49,422 nucleotides of DNA, taken from assembly GCA_015655075.1 (NCBI GenBank), contig JAATFT010000097.1, positions 1-49,422 on the forward strand, in the 5' to 3' direction. Made by a program: the position numbers and the translations under genes. Shown one piece after another: positions 33,365 to 42,261 of this stretch (position 1 is its first letter; each line of letters starts with the position of its first letter). The notes under the pieces are model-generated. The model had not been told where the DNA came from, made no database searches, and saw nothing but the letters and a program-made list of their open reading frames with translations. The stretch comes from Clostridiales bacterium. Its GTDB lineage: Bacteria > Bacillota > Clostridia > Lachnospirales > Lachnospiraceae.

Positions 33365-33844
33365 ATGAAGAAAAATGCGATAATCATAATTGCTGTCATA
33401 GCCGTTTCTATTGCGACTGTCAAAACAGGCTATGCCTTCTATGGAAGACAAATAGAGGATAATCAGACCAAGGAAACCCAATTAACGAACGAGAGAGGTA
33501 ATTCTGACCAAGGGACAGCCGAAACAGATTTTTATGAGACTGAAAATATACCGGAACCGGCCTCAAAAGATCTGTCTCCTGAAGAAACAGCTCCATTGAC
33601 GAAGGCAGATCCCACACCGGCGGCTTCCGGGCAGGCAGATGACAGTTTTACAGAGGAAAATTGCTGTGGAAGCGGTTCTGTTAACATGATTGATGGCAAC
33701 GGAAACCTTAAGGAACGTGAGACCTTTATAAAAGAGCTTGATGAAGCCGTCAAAAACCAAGATATAACGAAAGAGGAGAAAGAATATTATTTATATATGT
33801 ATGATCAATGTGCCGCGGCTTTTGGGGCAAAGGAAGGAATCTAA
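33365..33844 (+). CDS. Secreted or anchored acidic protein with a Cys-Cys motif
   Basis: A 159-residue protein with an N-terminal membrane segment (about 4-25, IIIIAVIAVSIATVKTGYAF). A long acidic, Thr/Glu/Pro-rich linker (about 30-95) carries a single ENCCGSGS motif near 97-104. The helical C-terminal region (TFIKELDEAVKNQDITKEEK to the end) has one more Cys. The family is not recognised. It is the first gene of a tight operon with a DUF2318 protein and a metal-type TauE/SafE fusion, so the vicinal Cys pair may handle a metal or thiol outside the membrane (inference). AAGGAGG precedes the ATG. Confidence 0.7.
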   Translation: MKKNAIIIIAVIAVSIATVKTGYAFYGRQIEDNQTKETQLTNERGNSDQGTAETDFYETENIPEPASKDLSPEETAPLTKADPTPAASGQADDSFTEENCCGSGSVNMIDGNGNLKERETFIKELDEAVKNQDITKEEKEYYLYMYDQCAAAFGAKEGI

Positions 33845-33846
33845 TT

Positions 33847-34425
33847 ATGGCTGATAATAAAAAAACAAAAAAACCGGCGAATCAGAAGGTAAATCCCCTT
33901 ATGATTGGTGCAGTTGCTGTGGCAGCAATAGCAGTATCTCTTGTATTTTTTGCTCCGGAAGGCGGTTCTGCCGGGAAAAATAATACAGATTCTTCCGGTA
34001 AGTCCAATGCGGCTTCATCTGCTGATTCCAATGCCGGGGAAGCCGTTTTAAATGAAGACGGAGATGTAGTTATTAATATTGCAGACATTACGGAAAATGC
34101 TGTTTTTTATGAATATGATTCCAATGGAACAACGATAGGGTTATTTGCTGTAAAAGCCAGCGACGGAACAATCCGTACGGCACTTAATACCTGTCAGGTA
34201 TGTAATGGAAGCCCCTATGCCTTTTTTGAACAGCAGGGGGATTCCTTTCAATGTCAGAACTGTAAAAACATATTCAGCTTGGATATGATTGAGCAGGAGC
34301 GCGGCGGTTGTAATCCTGTGCCAATTACAGCGGATGATAAAACGGTCAGTGATACTGAAATAATTATTCCGGCCAAATTCTTAGACGAGAATGCCGAAAG
34401 ATTTACAAACTGGAAGAATTTCTAA
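33847..34425 (+). CDS. DUF2318-type membrane-anchored Cys protein
   Basis: A 192-residue protein with one membrane helix (about 17-36) and a low-complexity Ser/Ala linker. The DUF2318 domain (Fe-S-membrane type) follows with CQVC (116-119), CQNC (136-139) and GGCNPVP with Cys155. These Cys positions suggest a metal or heme-linked site on the outer face. The ATG at 33847 follows AAGGAA; an in-frame start upstream would overlap the preceding gene. Its stop overlaps the next start (TAATG), so they are translationally coupled. Confidence 0.85.
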   Translation: MADNKKTKKPANQKVNPLMIGAVAVAAIAVSLVFFAPEGGSAGKNNTDSSGKSNAASSADSNAGEAVLNEDGDVVINIADITENAVFYEYDSNGTTIGLFAVKASDGTIRTALNTCQVCNGSPYAFFEQQGDSFQCQNCKNIFSLDMIEQERGGCNPVPITADDKTVSDTEIIIPAKFLDENAERFTNWKNF

Positions 34426-35741
34426 TGAGACAGATAAAAAAGAAATTATCAGTTTCCGGTATGAGCTGCGCACATTGTGAACTGACAATTGAAGATACGT
34501 TATCCGATATAAAGGGCGTAATCAGTGTCAAAGCGAGTTTTGGTAAGGGCGAAGTGGTTGTAGTCTATGATGAAGAAGTTGTCAAACTGGAAGCAATAAA
34601 ATCGGCAATTAATCGTTTGGATTATAAAGTAGTGGATAATCCGTCCGAACCGAAACCTGCTGTTAATTCCCAGGCGCTTTCTATTTTAATTATGCTGTTT
34701 GGCGGATATATTATTTTAAAACATTTTGGATTATTGAATTTTACTAACTTTTTTCCCCAGATACAAAACAGTATGGGATATGGAATGCTGTTTATAATCG
34801 GCCTTCTTACCTCCCTGCATTGTGTGGCAATGTGCGGAGGCATCAATCTGGCACAGAGTGTCAAATCGGTAAAAAGCGGACATTCCGTATTGCTGCCCAA
34901 TCTTTTCTATAATCTTGGCCGTGTGGTATCTTATACGGCTATTGGGGGAATTGTAGGCGGAATTGGTTCCGTTATCAGCTTTGGAGGCGGACTGCGCGGT
35001 GCGGTTGCAGTATTCGCAGGTGTGTTTATGGTAATAATGGGACTTAATATGCTGGATATTTTTCCCTGGCTTCGCAGATTTAATTTAAAAATGCCAAAGT
35101 TTATCGGAAAAAGGATGAGCAGGGGAAAATATAAAGCGCATTCTTCCTTTTATATTGGATTATTAAACGGATTAATGCCCTGCGGCCCCCTTCAAAGCAT
35201 GCAGCTATATGCTCTTTCCACCGGAAGCTTTTTTGCAGGTGCATTATCCATGTTCTTATTTAGCCTTGGTACGGTTCCCCTTATGTATATCCTGGGAACA
35301 TTAAGTAGCAGGCTGAATAAGAAATTTACAGATAAGATGATGTCTGTCTGTGCCATGCTGATTGTGGTATTAGGCATTGGAATGTTAAATAACGGACTGG
35401 CATTATCGGGAATATCCGTTCCCCGGATACAAGCAGGGTCCGAATCGGGGGCGAATATAGCACAAATAAATGGAGATTATCAGGAGGTGACGACCTCCTT
35501 AGAATATGGAACCTATCCCGCAATCACTGTAAAAGCCGGTACCTCGGTTAAGTGGACAATTACGGCAGGCCAGGGAATGATTAATGGCTGCAATAATGAA
35601 ATAATTATACCGGAATACAATCTGAATATTAAGCTTAAAGAAGGGGATAATGTAATTGAATTTACGCCGGATAAGACGGGAAGTTTTGGATACAGCTGCT
35701 GGATGGGAATGATCCGCAGTTCCATTACCGTTGTTGAGTAA
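34425..35741 (+). CDS. HMA-TauE/SafE-like membrane fusion with cupredoxin-like C-terminus
   Basis: A 438-residue fusion. Residues 5-72 are an HMA metal-binding domain (GMSCAHCE, Cys15 and Cys18). Residues about 85-335 are a six-helix TauE/SafE-like membrane domain with CVAMCGGINLAQS and GLMPCGPLQSMQLYALS, both bearing the Cys/Pro motifs of DsbD-like or UreH-like transporters. Residues about 350-438 form a beta domain resembling a cupredoxin (VKAGTSVKWTITAGQG, NGCNNEIII, FTPDKTGSFGYSCWMGM) with Cys, Met and His-free ligands. Such fusions accompany copper or heavy-metal handling. The direction of transport and the metal are inferred. It is the last gene of the operon (TAATG coupling). Confidence 0.85.
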   Translation: MRQIKKKLSVSGMSCAHCELTIEDTLSDIKGVISVKASFGKGEVVVVYDEEVVKLEAIKSAINRLDYKVVDNPSEPKPAVNSQALSILIMLFGGYIILKHFGLLNFTNFFPQIQNSMGYGMLFIIGLLTSLHCVAMCGGINLAQSVKSVKSGHSVLLPNLFYNLGRVVSYTAIGGIVGGIGSVISFGGGLRGAVAVFAGVFMVIMGLNMLDIFPWLRRFNLKMPKFIGKRMSRGKYKAHSSFYIGLLNGLMPCGPLQSMQLYALSTGSFFAGALSMFLFSLGTVPLMYILGTLSSRLNKKFTDKMMSVCAMLIVVLGIGMLNNGLALSGISVPRIQAGSESGANIAQINGDYQEVTTSLEYGTYPAITVKAGTSVKWTITAGQGMINGCNNEIIIPEYNLNIKLKEGDNVIEFTPDKTGSFGYSCWMGMIRSSITVVE

Positions 35742-35909
35742 AGAAATAATTAAATAGATTCAGGGACATGATCAGGACAGTTTAACCCCGGTTATTTTTG
35801 ATAAATTTAATTGAATTATGATGAATTATGTTGCACCTTTTTTTTCGAAAACCATATTATTATTGTGTAAGGATTCTAAATCCTGATCTAAACAGAAAGG
35901 AGTTTTTGC

Positions 35910-36254
35910 ATGAACGCTGATCATAACTCATCAAATCCGAAATCCTCAATTGACAGTTCAAATGTAGATAAAGTCACAGCTTCTAGTTTTGGAAATCCAT
36001 GGAACCCAGGAAGACCGATTTATCCAGACCCATCCAGACCGTGTCCGCCGGAACCACCGAAACCGCCTTGTCAGGGCCCACCCGGTCCACCTGGTCCCCA
36101 GGGCCCGCAAGGTCCGCAAGGTCCTCAAGGTTTAATCGGACCTTGCGGACCCAGAGGTCCCGCAGGCCCGCCTGGTCCCCAAGGTCCGGCAGGAGCACCG
36201 GGACCAATTGGCTCCACGGAGCCTACAATAAAAGGAAAACGAACTGCCTTTTAA
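35910..36254 (+). CDS. Collagen-like surface protein, probably truncated
   Basis: This 114-residue product begins with an unstructured Asn/Ser region (about 1-35), then a Pro-rich stretch ([17 protein letters not shown]). Next comes a Gly-X-Y run of about 15 triplets ([15 protein letters not shown], later [13 protein letters not shown]). Right after GAPGPIGS the triplet pattern ends abruptly and a short unrelated tail ([12 protein letters not shown]) runs to a stop 12 bases from the recombinase stop codon. This is how a BclA-like exosporium protein would look after an element joined inside it. The usual C-terminal globular domain is missing. AAAGGAG precedes the ATG. Confidence 0.8.
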   Translation: MNADHNSSNPKSSIDSSNVDKVTASSFGNPWNPGRPIYPDPSRPCPPEPPKPPCQGPPGPPGPQGPQGPQGPQGLIGPCGPRGPAGPPGPQGPAGAPGPIGSTEPTIKGKRTAF

Positions 36255-36266
36255 AATGCGGCTCCG

Positions 36267-37946
36267 TTAAACCGTGTTCTCATGGGTATTCACTTCTATA
36301 AACTCTATGATCCGGCGTAGCTCGTCGGCAAATCGGAACTTAACGCTGATGTTGCCGTTTTCGTGTATCTTAATACACTCAACCAATTCTATCAATATGT
36401 CCCTTGTCAGCTTTTCGATGTTCTGATACTGCCGGAAAGTAGCTAAGAACGGATTTTCGGTATCAATCCCTTTTTCAAGCTCTGCCTTTTCCAGCGTTTC
36501 AACAATCTGTTGAAGCTCTGCGGTCTGCCTGTCGTAATCCTCTTTCATATGGCGATACTCTATATGGGAGATTTCGCCGTCCTTCCAGTCCTGCCAAACC
36601 GCTTGCTTATATCGGGCTATCTTCACAAGCTCCCTTTGCTTCTGTTCCAAGGCGTTAGCCAATTTCGCAGACTGACTTTTCATCAAAGGAGCTTTGTTGA
36701 TATTGGCAATCGTATTGGAGTAATGAACAGCAAGATAAACCTGTTGTTGAACTGCATAGAGTACAGCCGCTTCCAGCCTGTTATGCTTGATAGAATGTTT
36801 CGTACACGCTGTTTTCGATTGGTCTTTGTAGGTGCGGCAAAAATAGTAAACCGTGCCTTTGACCTGACTTCGGGCCATTGCTTTGCCGCAATCCGCACAA
36901 CGCAGGAAACCGCTGAAAAGATAGAGCTTTTTTTGTTGTGGGCCTGTTCGGGTATCCTTTTTTAACAGCGTTTGCACCTTTTCAAAGGTTGCCCGGTCAA
37001 TGATTGGTTCGTGGGTGTTCTCGACGATATACCATTCATCTTCGGGTACTCTTTCCTGCACATGAACCTTGTAGCTCTTTACACGCCAGCGGCCTTGAAC
37101 CATGTCACCGCAATACATACGGTTGTTTAGGATGCCCGCAACAGAAGTGGAAGTCCACAGCGGTGTTTTCGTGGGGTCGAGGCTTGGCTGTGTGTATTTC
37201 AGTTTTTGTACCTCACGCTTATAAGCAGAGGGGCATAGAACCCCATGCTCATTCAGCGTATGTACGATGGCGTTCTTGCTCATGCCGTCCAGAAACATAT
37301 TGAATATGTCCCGTACAACAGCGGCGGCGGGTTCGTCAATCACCAATGCGTTATTGTCCTCAGGGTGTTTCAAATAGCCGAATGGAGCAAAGGAGCCGAT
37401 ATGCTCACCGTTTCTTCGCTTCATATCAAAGACTTCCCGTACCTTGTCGGAGGTTTCCGCACAATGGTTTTCATTCATTACGCCCTGTATCGGAACGGCA
37501 ATGCTCCGCATATTCCGGGGTTCTTTGTAGCTGTCAAGGGGTTGATGAAACAGGGAGATAAAGCGGACGTTGTATCTTGGAAACCAATCATCCAGATAAT
37601 AGCCCTGGTCGCTGTAGTTACGGAAAGAACGGGCAAGGTCTTTCACAATCACACAATTAACGCGCCCATTCTTAATATCCGTCAGCATTTCCTGAAAGCT
37701 GTCCCGTTCATCATCCGTCGTTCCAGAAATTCCATCATCCACATATTCCCGGACAATGATATATTCGTCCCCATCGCTGAAGCTGGCAATATGCTGTTCG
37801 ATAATAGCCCTTTGGTTTGTTACACTTTCTGATTCATCATAGCTCCGCGAATCTTCCCGTGACAGTCGGATGTAAATGGCAATACGCCACACCCTAAATC
37901 TTGTTTGTTTTTGCTCTGTGATAACAGCCCGGCTTTTCCGTGCCAT
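36267..37946 (-). CDS. Large serine recombinase
   Basis: This 559-residue site-specific integrase/excisionase is of the conjugative-element type. An N-terminal resolvase domain (about 15-165) holds IAIYIRLSREDS with the nucleophilic Ser and DDGISGTTDDER. A recombinase domain (about 180-300, HIGSFAPFGYLKHPEDN, YKREVQK) follows, then a zinc ribbon (CADCGKA and CRTYKDQSKTAC near 350-390), a coiled coil (about 410-490) and a DUF4368-like C-terminus (IHENGNISVKFRFADEL). AAGGAGG precedes its ATG. The small DUF6870-like gene lies just upstream, the usual pairing at one end of Tn1549-like elements. Its stop nearly touches the collagen-like gene. Confidence 0.93.
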   Translation of the reverse strand: MARKSRAVITEQKQTRFRVWRIAIYIRLSREDSRSYDESESVTNQRAIIEQHIASFSDGDEYIIVREYVDDGISGTTDDERDSFQEMLTDIKNGRVNCVIVKDLARSFRNYSDQGYYLDDWFPRYNVRFISLFHQPLDSYKEPRNMRSIAVPIQGVMNENHCAETSDKVREVFDMKRRNGEHIGSFAPFGYLKHPEDNNALVIDEPAAAVVRDIFNMFLDGMSKNAIVHTLNEHGVLCPSAYKREVQKLKYTQPSLDPTKTPLWTSTSVAGILNNRMYCGDMVQGRWRVKSYKVHVQERVPEDEWYIVENTHEPIIDRATFEKVQTLLKKDTRTGPQQKKLYLFSGFLRCADCGKAMARSQVKGTVYYFCRTYKDQSKTACTKHSIKHNRLEAAVLYAVQQQVYLAVHYSNTIANINKAPLMKSQSAKLANALEQKQRELVKIARYKQAVWQDWKDGEISHIEYRHMKEDYDRQTAELQQIVETLEKAELEKGIDTENPFLATFRQYQNIEKLTRDILIELVECIKIHENGNISVKFRFADELRRIIEFIEVNTHENTV

Positions 37947-38032
37947 CTTGACCTCCTTCCCATCACATTACACCTATATTATACCATTTTGGCGTAATGC
38001 GAACAATGTTGTCGCGGCCTTGCGAACTGGCT

Positions 38033-38296
38033 TTACAGGCCGCTTTTCTTGCGTTTCAGGAGGTCGGTAAACACATCTTGAAGGGCGGGGGCATTATCTG
38101 AAAACTCCAGCTTTACGCCTATATCGCCCACACGGAAACAGTAAGGATTTTTTACTGTCTGGATAATCCGGGCCGCCCGTTGTTCCTGCGGCACAGAGGT
38201 ATCAAATGTAAAACCGCTCACGTCAACCAGATCCTCTTTGTTGACCGTTTCGATGTTGACGCTTGCGAGGTCTGTAATCGGTATGCGCTTCTGCAT
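38033..38296 (-). CDS. Small protein of mobile elements (DUF6870-like)
   Basis: An 87-residue protein (RIPITDLASVNIETVNKEDL, then IQTVKNPYCFRVGDIGVKLEF). It matches the small unknown protein encoded next to serine recombinases in Clostridial conjugative elements. GGAGGGGG lies 9 bases before the ATG. It probably shares the recombinase operon (86-base gap). The function is unknown. Confidence 0.8.
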   Translation of the reverse strand: MQKRIPITDLASVNIETVNKEDLVDVSGFTFDTSVPQEQRAARIIQTVKNPYCFRVGDIGVKLEFSDNAPALQDVFTDLLKRKKSGL

Positions 38297-38383
38297 CCAT
38301 AATCGCCCCCTCCTTCCATGTTTATGATTTTCTCTGATTGTCCTATGAGAAAATAAAGAGGTACAACGTTTTTTATTAAAATG

Positions 38384-38460
38384 GACCCTATAAGATAGAC
38401 AGTTAAAAAAAGAGGACTTACCTCAAAATTAACTGGTCCTATCTTATAGGGTCTTTTTTT
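38384..38460 (+). terminator. Hairpin at the left end of the IS3 element
   Basis: GACCCTATAAGATAG (38384-38398) pairs exactly with 38439-38453, and the inner CAGTTAA pairs with TTAACTG. A T7 run follows. It is shaped like an intrinsic terminator and may insulate the transposase genes from outside transcription. Confidence 0.7.
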
Positions 38461-38494
38461 GTTATACTTTTATAATAAGTACAGGTGGTGACAT

Positions 38495-38961
38495 ATGGAA
38501 AAAAACTATTTTTCAGACGAACAAGTTTTAGAATTACAGAATAATCCTTACGTTAAGAAGGTTAGTAATAAAGCAATTACTTATACAGATGAATTCAAAC
38601 AATTGTTCATGGAAAAGTATGAAGCAGGGAGCGGTCCATCTTGTATTTTACGAGAATTCGGGTTTGATACTACTGTCCTTGGACGCAGAAGAATCAATGG
38701 AATTGTTGAACGGACACGCAAATATGTAAAAAGAAATGGAGATTGCCATGATGCAAGAAAAGACGCTTCAGGACGCCCTTCTCTAAAAGTTTAACTGAAG
38801 CTGAAAGAATAGCGAGGCTTGAGCATCAAGTGAAGTTACTTAAACAGGAAAATGAGTATTTAAAAAAAATCGAATTTTTAGACAGACAGAATGGAAGGAA
38901 AAACGGAAGCAGCTCCGAAAAAAAAATTCAGACTCATCAAAGAAATAACTCAAAGAGATAA
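38495..38961 (+). pseudogene. IS3 transposase orfA, frameshifted
   Basis: The first 96 codons (YFSDEQVLELQNNPYVKKVS, GFDTTVLGRRRINGIVER) are a helix-turn-helix orfA of the IS150 type. After SGRP the conserved leucine-zipper part (LTEAERIARLEHQVKLLKQE) continues one base back in the -1 frame to 38961. This indicates an indel near 38775-38790. A TTAAAAAAAATC stretch at about 38859 may be the normal frameshift site. Confidence 0.75.
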
Positions 38962-39885
38962 TAACGAGTTAAATATTACCTGGCTGTGTGAGATGGCCTG
39001 TGTATCAAGAAGCGGTTATTACAACTGGTTAAAAAGCAAAGACAATCGGAATAATAAAGAAACCAGGGACCGTGCTGATTTTGAATTGATTTTAGGAGCA
39101 TATCGATTTCGTGGTTATGACAAAGGCAGGCGTGGAATTTATATGCGCCTTCTGCACATGGGAATTGTTATGAATCAGAAAAAAATCAACCGGTTAATGA
39201 AGAAATATCACTTATTCTGTCCGATTAGAAAGGCAAACCCATATCGCAGAATGGCAAAGGCATTAAAGACAGATGCAGTATCTGATAATCTTGTAAAGCG
39301 TGAATTCCGTGAACATGGACCAGGCATGATATTATTAACGGATATCACATATTTATTTTTCAATCATGTACAAAAGGCGTATTTGTCAGTCATAAAAGAT
39401 GCGTTTACAATGCAGATACTGGCTTATGCCGCCAGCGAATCTTTGGAAGTGGATTTTGTACTTGAAACGGTAAATCTACTGTTTGAGAAGCACAAGGCAG
39501 ACCTACATACAGACACAATCCTTTACTCAGATCAGGGGTGCCATTATACCAGCATATCTTTCAGACAATTATTAAAGGATAAAGAACTCCGCCAATCTAT
39601 GTCAAGACGTGGAAACTGCTGGGATAATGCACCACAGGAATCTTTCTTTGGTCATATGAAAGATGAAATAAGTCTAAAAGAATGTAAGACATTTGAAGCT
39701 GTATGCTATTGTATTGATGACTATATGGATTACTACAATAACGAAAGATATTGGCAAAGTTAGCACCAAATCAATATGCAGACTATATAAAAACTGGTAT
39801 TTATCCCTTTAGTGAGTTAATCCAAAATCCTGAACAAAAACAGGAAAATAGTGTTGAGTGTACACATCCCACAGAGAATCTTTAA
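38891..39885 (+). pseudogene. IS3 transposase orfB (DDE), 3' frameshift
   Basis: A 290-codon frame carries the IS3 DDE catalytic triad: Asp in ILLTDITYL, Asp in YSDQGCHYTS, Glu in NAPQESFFGHMKDE. It breaks off after NNERYWQS, whereas the next frame continues LAKLAPNQYADYIKTGIYPF and runs to a TAA at 39885. A small deletion has therefore displaced the end. Catalytic residues are present but the last segment is lost. Confidence 0.8.
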
Positions 39886-40159
39886 TCAAGGATTCTTTTC
39901 TGCATTCAGGATCAGTCATATCAATACAGAACATTTCATATGCAATATCTTTGAAATCACCTTTTAAAATCCATTTGAGAACATAGAAAAGGTAATCCAG
40001 CTCATCTGTAATAAACACAGCTTCTGTCATTTGAGAATAAAACCAGATCCATATTCCTTCATTTAAGTTGGAACAATATCTCTGAACATAATTGGGAACA
40101 GATTCACTTAGCATAAATTTTTTAAATGCATCCATTGACTTCATAAAATCAGTATTCAT
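39809..40159 (-). CDS. Hypothetical protein (116 aa), uncertain
   Basis: A minus-strand frame coding an acidic, aromatic-rich protein (MNTDFMKSMDAFKKFMLSES, then IWIWFYSQMTEAVFITDEL and CIDMTDPECRKESL). It has a protein-like composition but no good ribosome site and no recognised family. Its 3' end overlaps the displaced end of the IS3 orfB. It may be a cargo gene of the mobile region. Two ACAGGACA words and a 13-bp hairpin lie just upstream. Confidence 0.45.
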   Translation of the reverse strand: MNTDFMKSMDAFKKFMLSESVPNYVQRYCSNLNEGIWIWFYSQMTEAVFITDELDYLFYVLKWILKGDFKDIAYEMFCIDMTDPECRKESLIKDSLWDVYTQHYFPVFVQDFGLTH

Positions 40160-40185
40160 AAATTAATCAGATACAGGACAATAGT

Positions 40186-40224
40186 AAACAGGACAGTATC
40201 CATAGCAAAGTTACTGTCCTGTTT
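40186..40224. other. 13-bp perfect hairpin
   Basis: AAACAGGACAGTA (40186-40198) has its exact reverse complement at 40212-40224. No clear T-run follows. It is between the unknown gene and the IS110 copy. The rest of 40160-40350 shows nothing further. Confidence 0.5.
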
Positions 40225-40412
40225 TGCTGCATCTCCTCCTTACGAAGAGGATAACTTATATAATTTTTAATTGTAATGCTCTTTTTATAAATGTCCTTGA
40301 CAAAGGGACCACTTTACATTGGCGCTGTGCCTCTTTATTTCTTCATACCACCACTTCGGGCCAACTTATCATGAAACTACCCTAGCCGATGGCGCAAAAA
40401 GGCCACCCTCCA

Positions 40413-41697
40413 TTAAGACGGTACAAAATTACCGTTTTGGAAACTAAAAAATATGGCTAGCCGGCAACAGCGGGACAGGGCGGCTCCCAGCCAAGTTTTT
40501 TCAATTGCTTCAAATGAGATTGAATTTTTTTTATCTTTGTTGAATTGTTTATAATAGTCAGCGCCTAAATCCCGGAATTCCTTGCCCGATAATACATAGT
40601 AAATGGCAATTAGCATCCAATGCGCAACCGCGGCGATGGCCTTGTTCCTTCCCATACGGACAACCAGCCGCTGATACTGCGCTTAAAAGAACGTATCTTT
40701 ATTCTTGATTGCCGATGGCGCGCATTGGATCAGCGTTTTTTTTAATGTTTTGTTCCCCTTGCGCGTCTTGCCGCTCTTTCGCTTACCAGCGCTCTCGTTA
40801 TTACCCGGACTTAACCCTGCCCATGAACACAAATGATGCGCCGTTGGAAACCGGGTCATGTCAATACCCGTTTCGGCAATGATCTGCTCCGCGCTGACCT
40901 TTCCAACTCCCGGAATTTCATCAATAGCCTTGGCTGCCGCGTCATATGCCTCGGTTGTGTACTTTTGAACCATCGCCTCTATGCCCTCTATCTGTTTTGT
41001 TTGTTCTTCGATGATTCGCAGTACCTCACTAAATAACTCGCGTTGTAACGGCGATATAAATACCTGTCATAGCATCCAGAAATTCCTCCACGCTTGACTT
41101 GCACCGGTTATGGCGCGCATTGGCCACTTGCTCGGCGCTTAACTCTTCTTGCTCAATGACCAGCCTGATTAAATTGTTCGCGCTTTGACTGGTTATGTCA
41201 GAAATTTTGTCGGACAATTTGATATTAGCCCCTTCAAGCATTTTTTGCAGACGGTTGTTTTCCCGCGCCCGTTCTTCTATCCGGCTGTTACGGTAACGGG
41301 TTAATTCCCGATATTCACGCTGCTCTTTATCAGGGATAAAACTGGCTTTTAATAACCCGTGTCGCAGCAACTTCGCTATCCATTGCGCGTCGTTCACATC
41401 CGTCTTCCGCCCCGGTATCGCTCTCATATGTTGTGCGTTGACCACCATCGCTTCCATGCCTTCCAGCTCGAAAATATTGTATAAGGGCTTCCAATAGGAA
41501 CCGGTACTCTCCATTGCAATAATTTGACCTCTTTCCTCCTTGAGCCACGCTGCCATTTCGCGCAGTTCTTTTGTCAATGTGCCGAACTTTTTCGTAACCG
41601 CCTTACGCTGTCCCGTGATCAGACAGGCTACGATTTCTTTTTTATGTACGTCAATACCACATACCCGCTCGTAAACAACTTCCATGTTCGCTTCCAT
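40413..41697 (-). pseudogene. IS110 transposase, broken (copy A)
   Basis: The N-terminal part reads GIDVHKKEIVACLITGQ, AMESTGSYWKPL and PGRKTDVNDAQWIAKLLRHG (DEDD RuvC-like catalytic domain). Near 41040 a frameshift displaces PLQRELFSEVLRIIEEQ. The Transposase_20 part (IDEIPGVGKVSAEQIIAETG, CSWAGLSPGNNESAGKRKSG) is then in another frame. At 40683-40685 an in-frame TAA replaces the residue found as Phe in copy B, after which the same frame continues AQYQRLVVRMGRNKAIAAVA and LADYY-type C-terminus. One frameshift plus one nonsense change make it inactive. Confidence 0.88.
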
Positions 41698-41932
41698 AGA
41701 TGATCCTCCTTTTGATTACGGCGTCACTCCCGCTTCTTTTCAGTTTACCATGCGTCCTTCTGTCTTTTTGACTGGACAATTTGTGGTACGAGCCGGAAGT
41801 GAATCCCAGATTGGCCCGCGAGTTCTTATCCCATCTTGACTCGAACTTTTTGCCGTAACCTAAGTATACCATCGCATCCTGTTTCGTTCACCGTGGCGTG
41901 CGGCGCTCGTGGGGGATTGGCCCGAAGTTGCA
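41698..41932 (-). ncRNA. Candidate IS110 bridge RNA region, copy A
   Basis: The 235-base leader of the transposase is highly similar to the leader of copy B (47365-47602). One stem-loop has arms GTTCGA and GAACTCG with an intervening 8-base block that differs (GTCAAGAT here, CCAACTTT in B). A second variable block lies just 5' of it. IS110-family elements are known to encode a bridge RNA in this kind of flank, with guide loops that vary. Confidence 0.6.
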
Positions 41933-42127
41933 AGGAGTGTTCCATATGCTGGTAGTGAATAAAGGGTACAAAAATACACTTTTGTGCAAATTAGCACGAA
42001 AGGTGTCGAATGAAAAATGGCCGCAATAGCCGGTCATAAATGAGCAATCTATTTTTAAATTACTTAAAGTTAGAATGTCAGCTAGCCTAAGCCGCCACTG
42101 AACAGTGACGGCCCTCCGCAGACAAAA

Positions 42128-42243
42128 AAGAGCGGCTTTGGATACATAAAAACCTCCTGTCCAAAAGCCGCCATTTTGTTAGTGAATTAGGCATACGAAA
42201 TCGACTGCCGTTCTGCGGCTTTTTTTTATTTGCCGCAGGGTAG
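42128..42243. terminator. Two terminator-like hairpins
   Basis: GCGGCTTTGGA pairs with TCCAAAAGCCGC (about 42131-42172), and GCGGC-TTTTTTTTATTT-GCCGC (about 42215-42238) forms the second. They lie between the IS110 copy and the transporter operon and probably end its transcription. Other bases of 41933-42261 hold no gene. Confidence 0.6.
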
Positions 42244-42261
42244 TTATGAACCAAATTATTT

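Larger units (their letters stand above)
38384..39885 (+). mobile_element. Degenerate IS3-family insertion sequence
   Basis: The left part begins near GACCCTATAAGATAG (38384-38398) and carries orfA and orfB of an IS150-like IS3 element. Both reading frames are damaged and no right-hand copy of the left end is visible, so the right end appears lost. It lies next to the recombinase module. Confidence 0.75.
40351..41932 (-). mobile_element. IS110-family element, copy A (defective)
   Basis: On the minus strand the element starts near TGCAACTTCGGGCC (41932-41919) and ends near GGCCCGAAGTGG (about 40362-40351), as judged by the first of these being shared with copy B and by their mirror-like match. 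It contains the bridge-RNA region (41698-41932) and a broken transposase. No long inverted repeats, as is normal for IS110. Confidence 0.7.

Noticed and set aside
35983..36207. Minus-strand frame opposite the collagen-like gene
   Set aside because: A Gly/Pro-rich repeat gives open frames on both strands; only the plus strand has a ribosome site and Gly-X-Y pattern.
37245..37832. 195-codon plus-strand frame
   Set aside because: It lies antisense to the serine recombinase, whose domains are clear on the other strand; no ribosome site.
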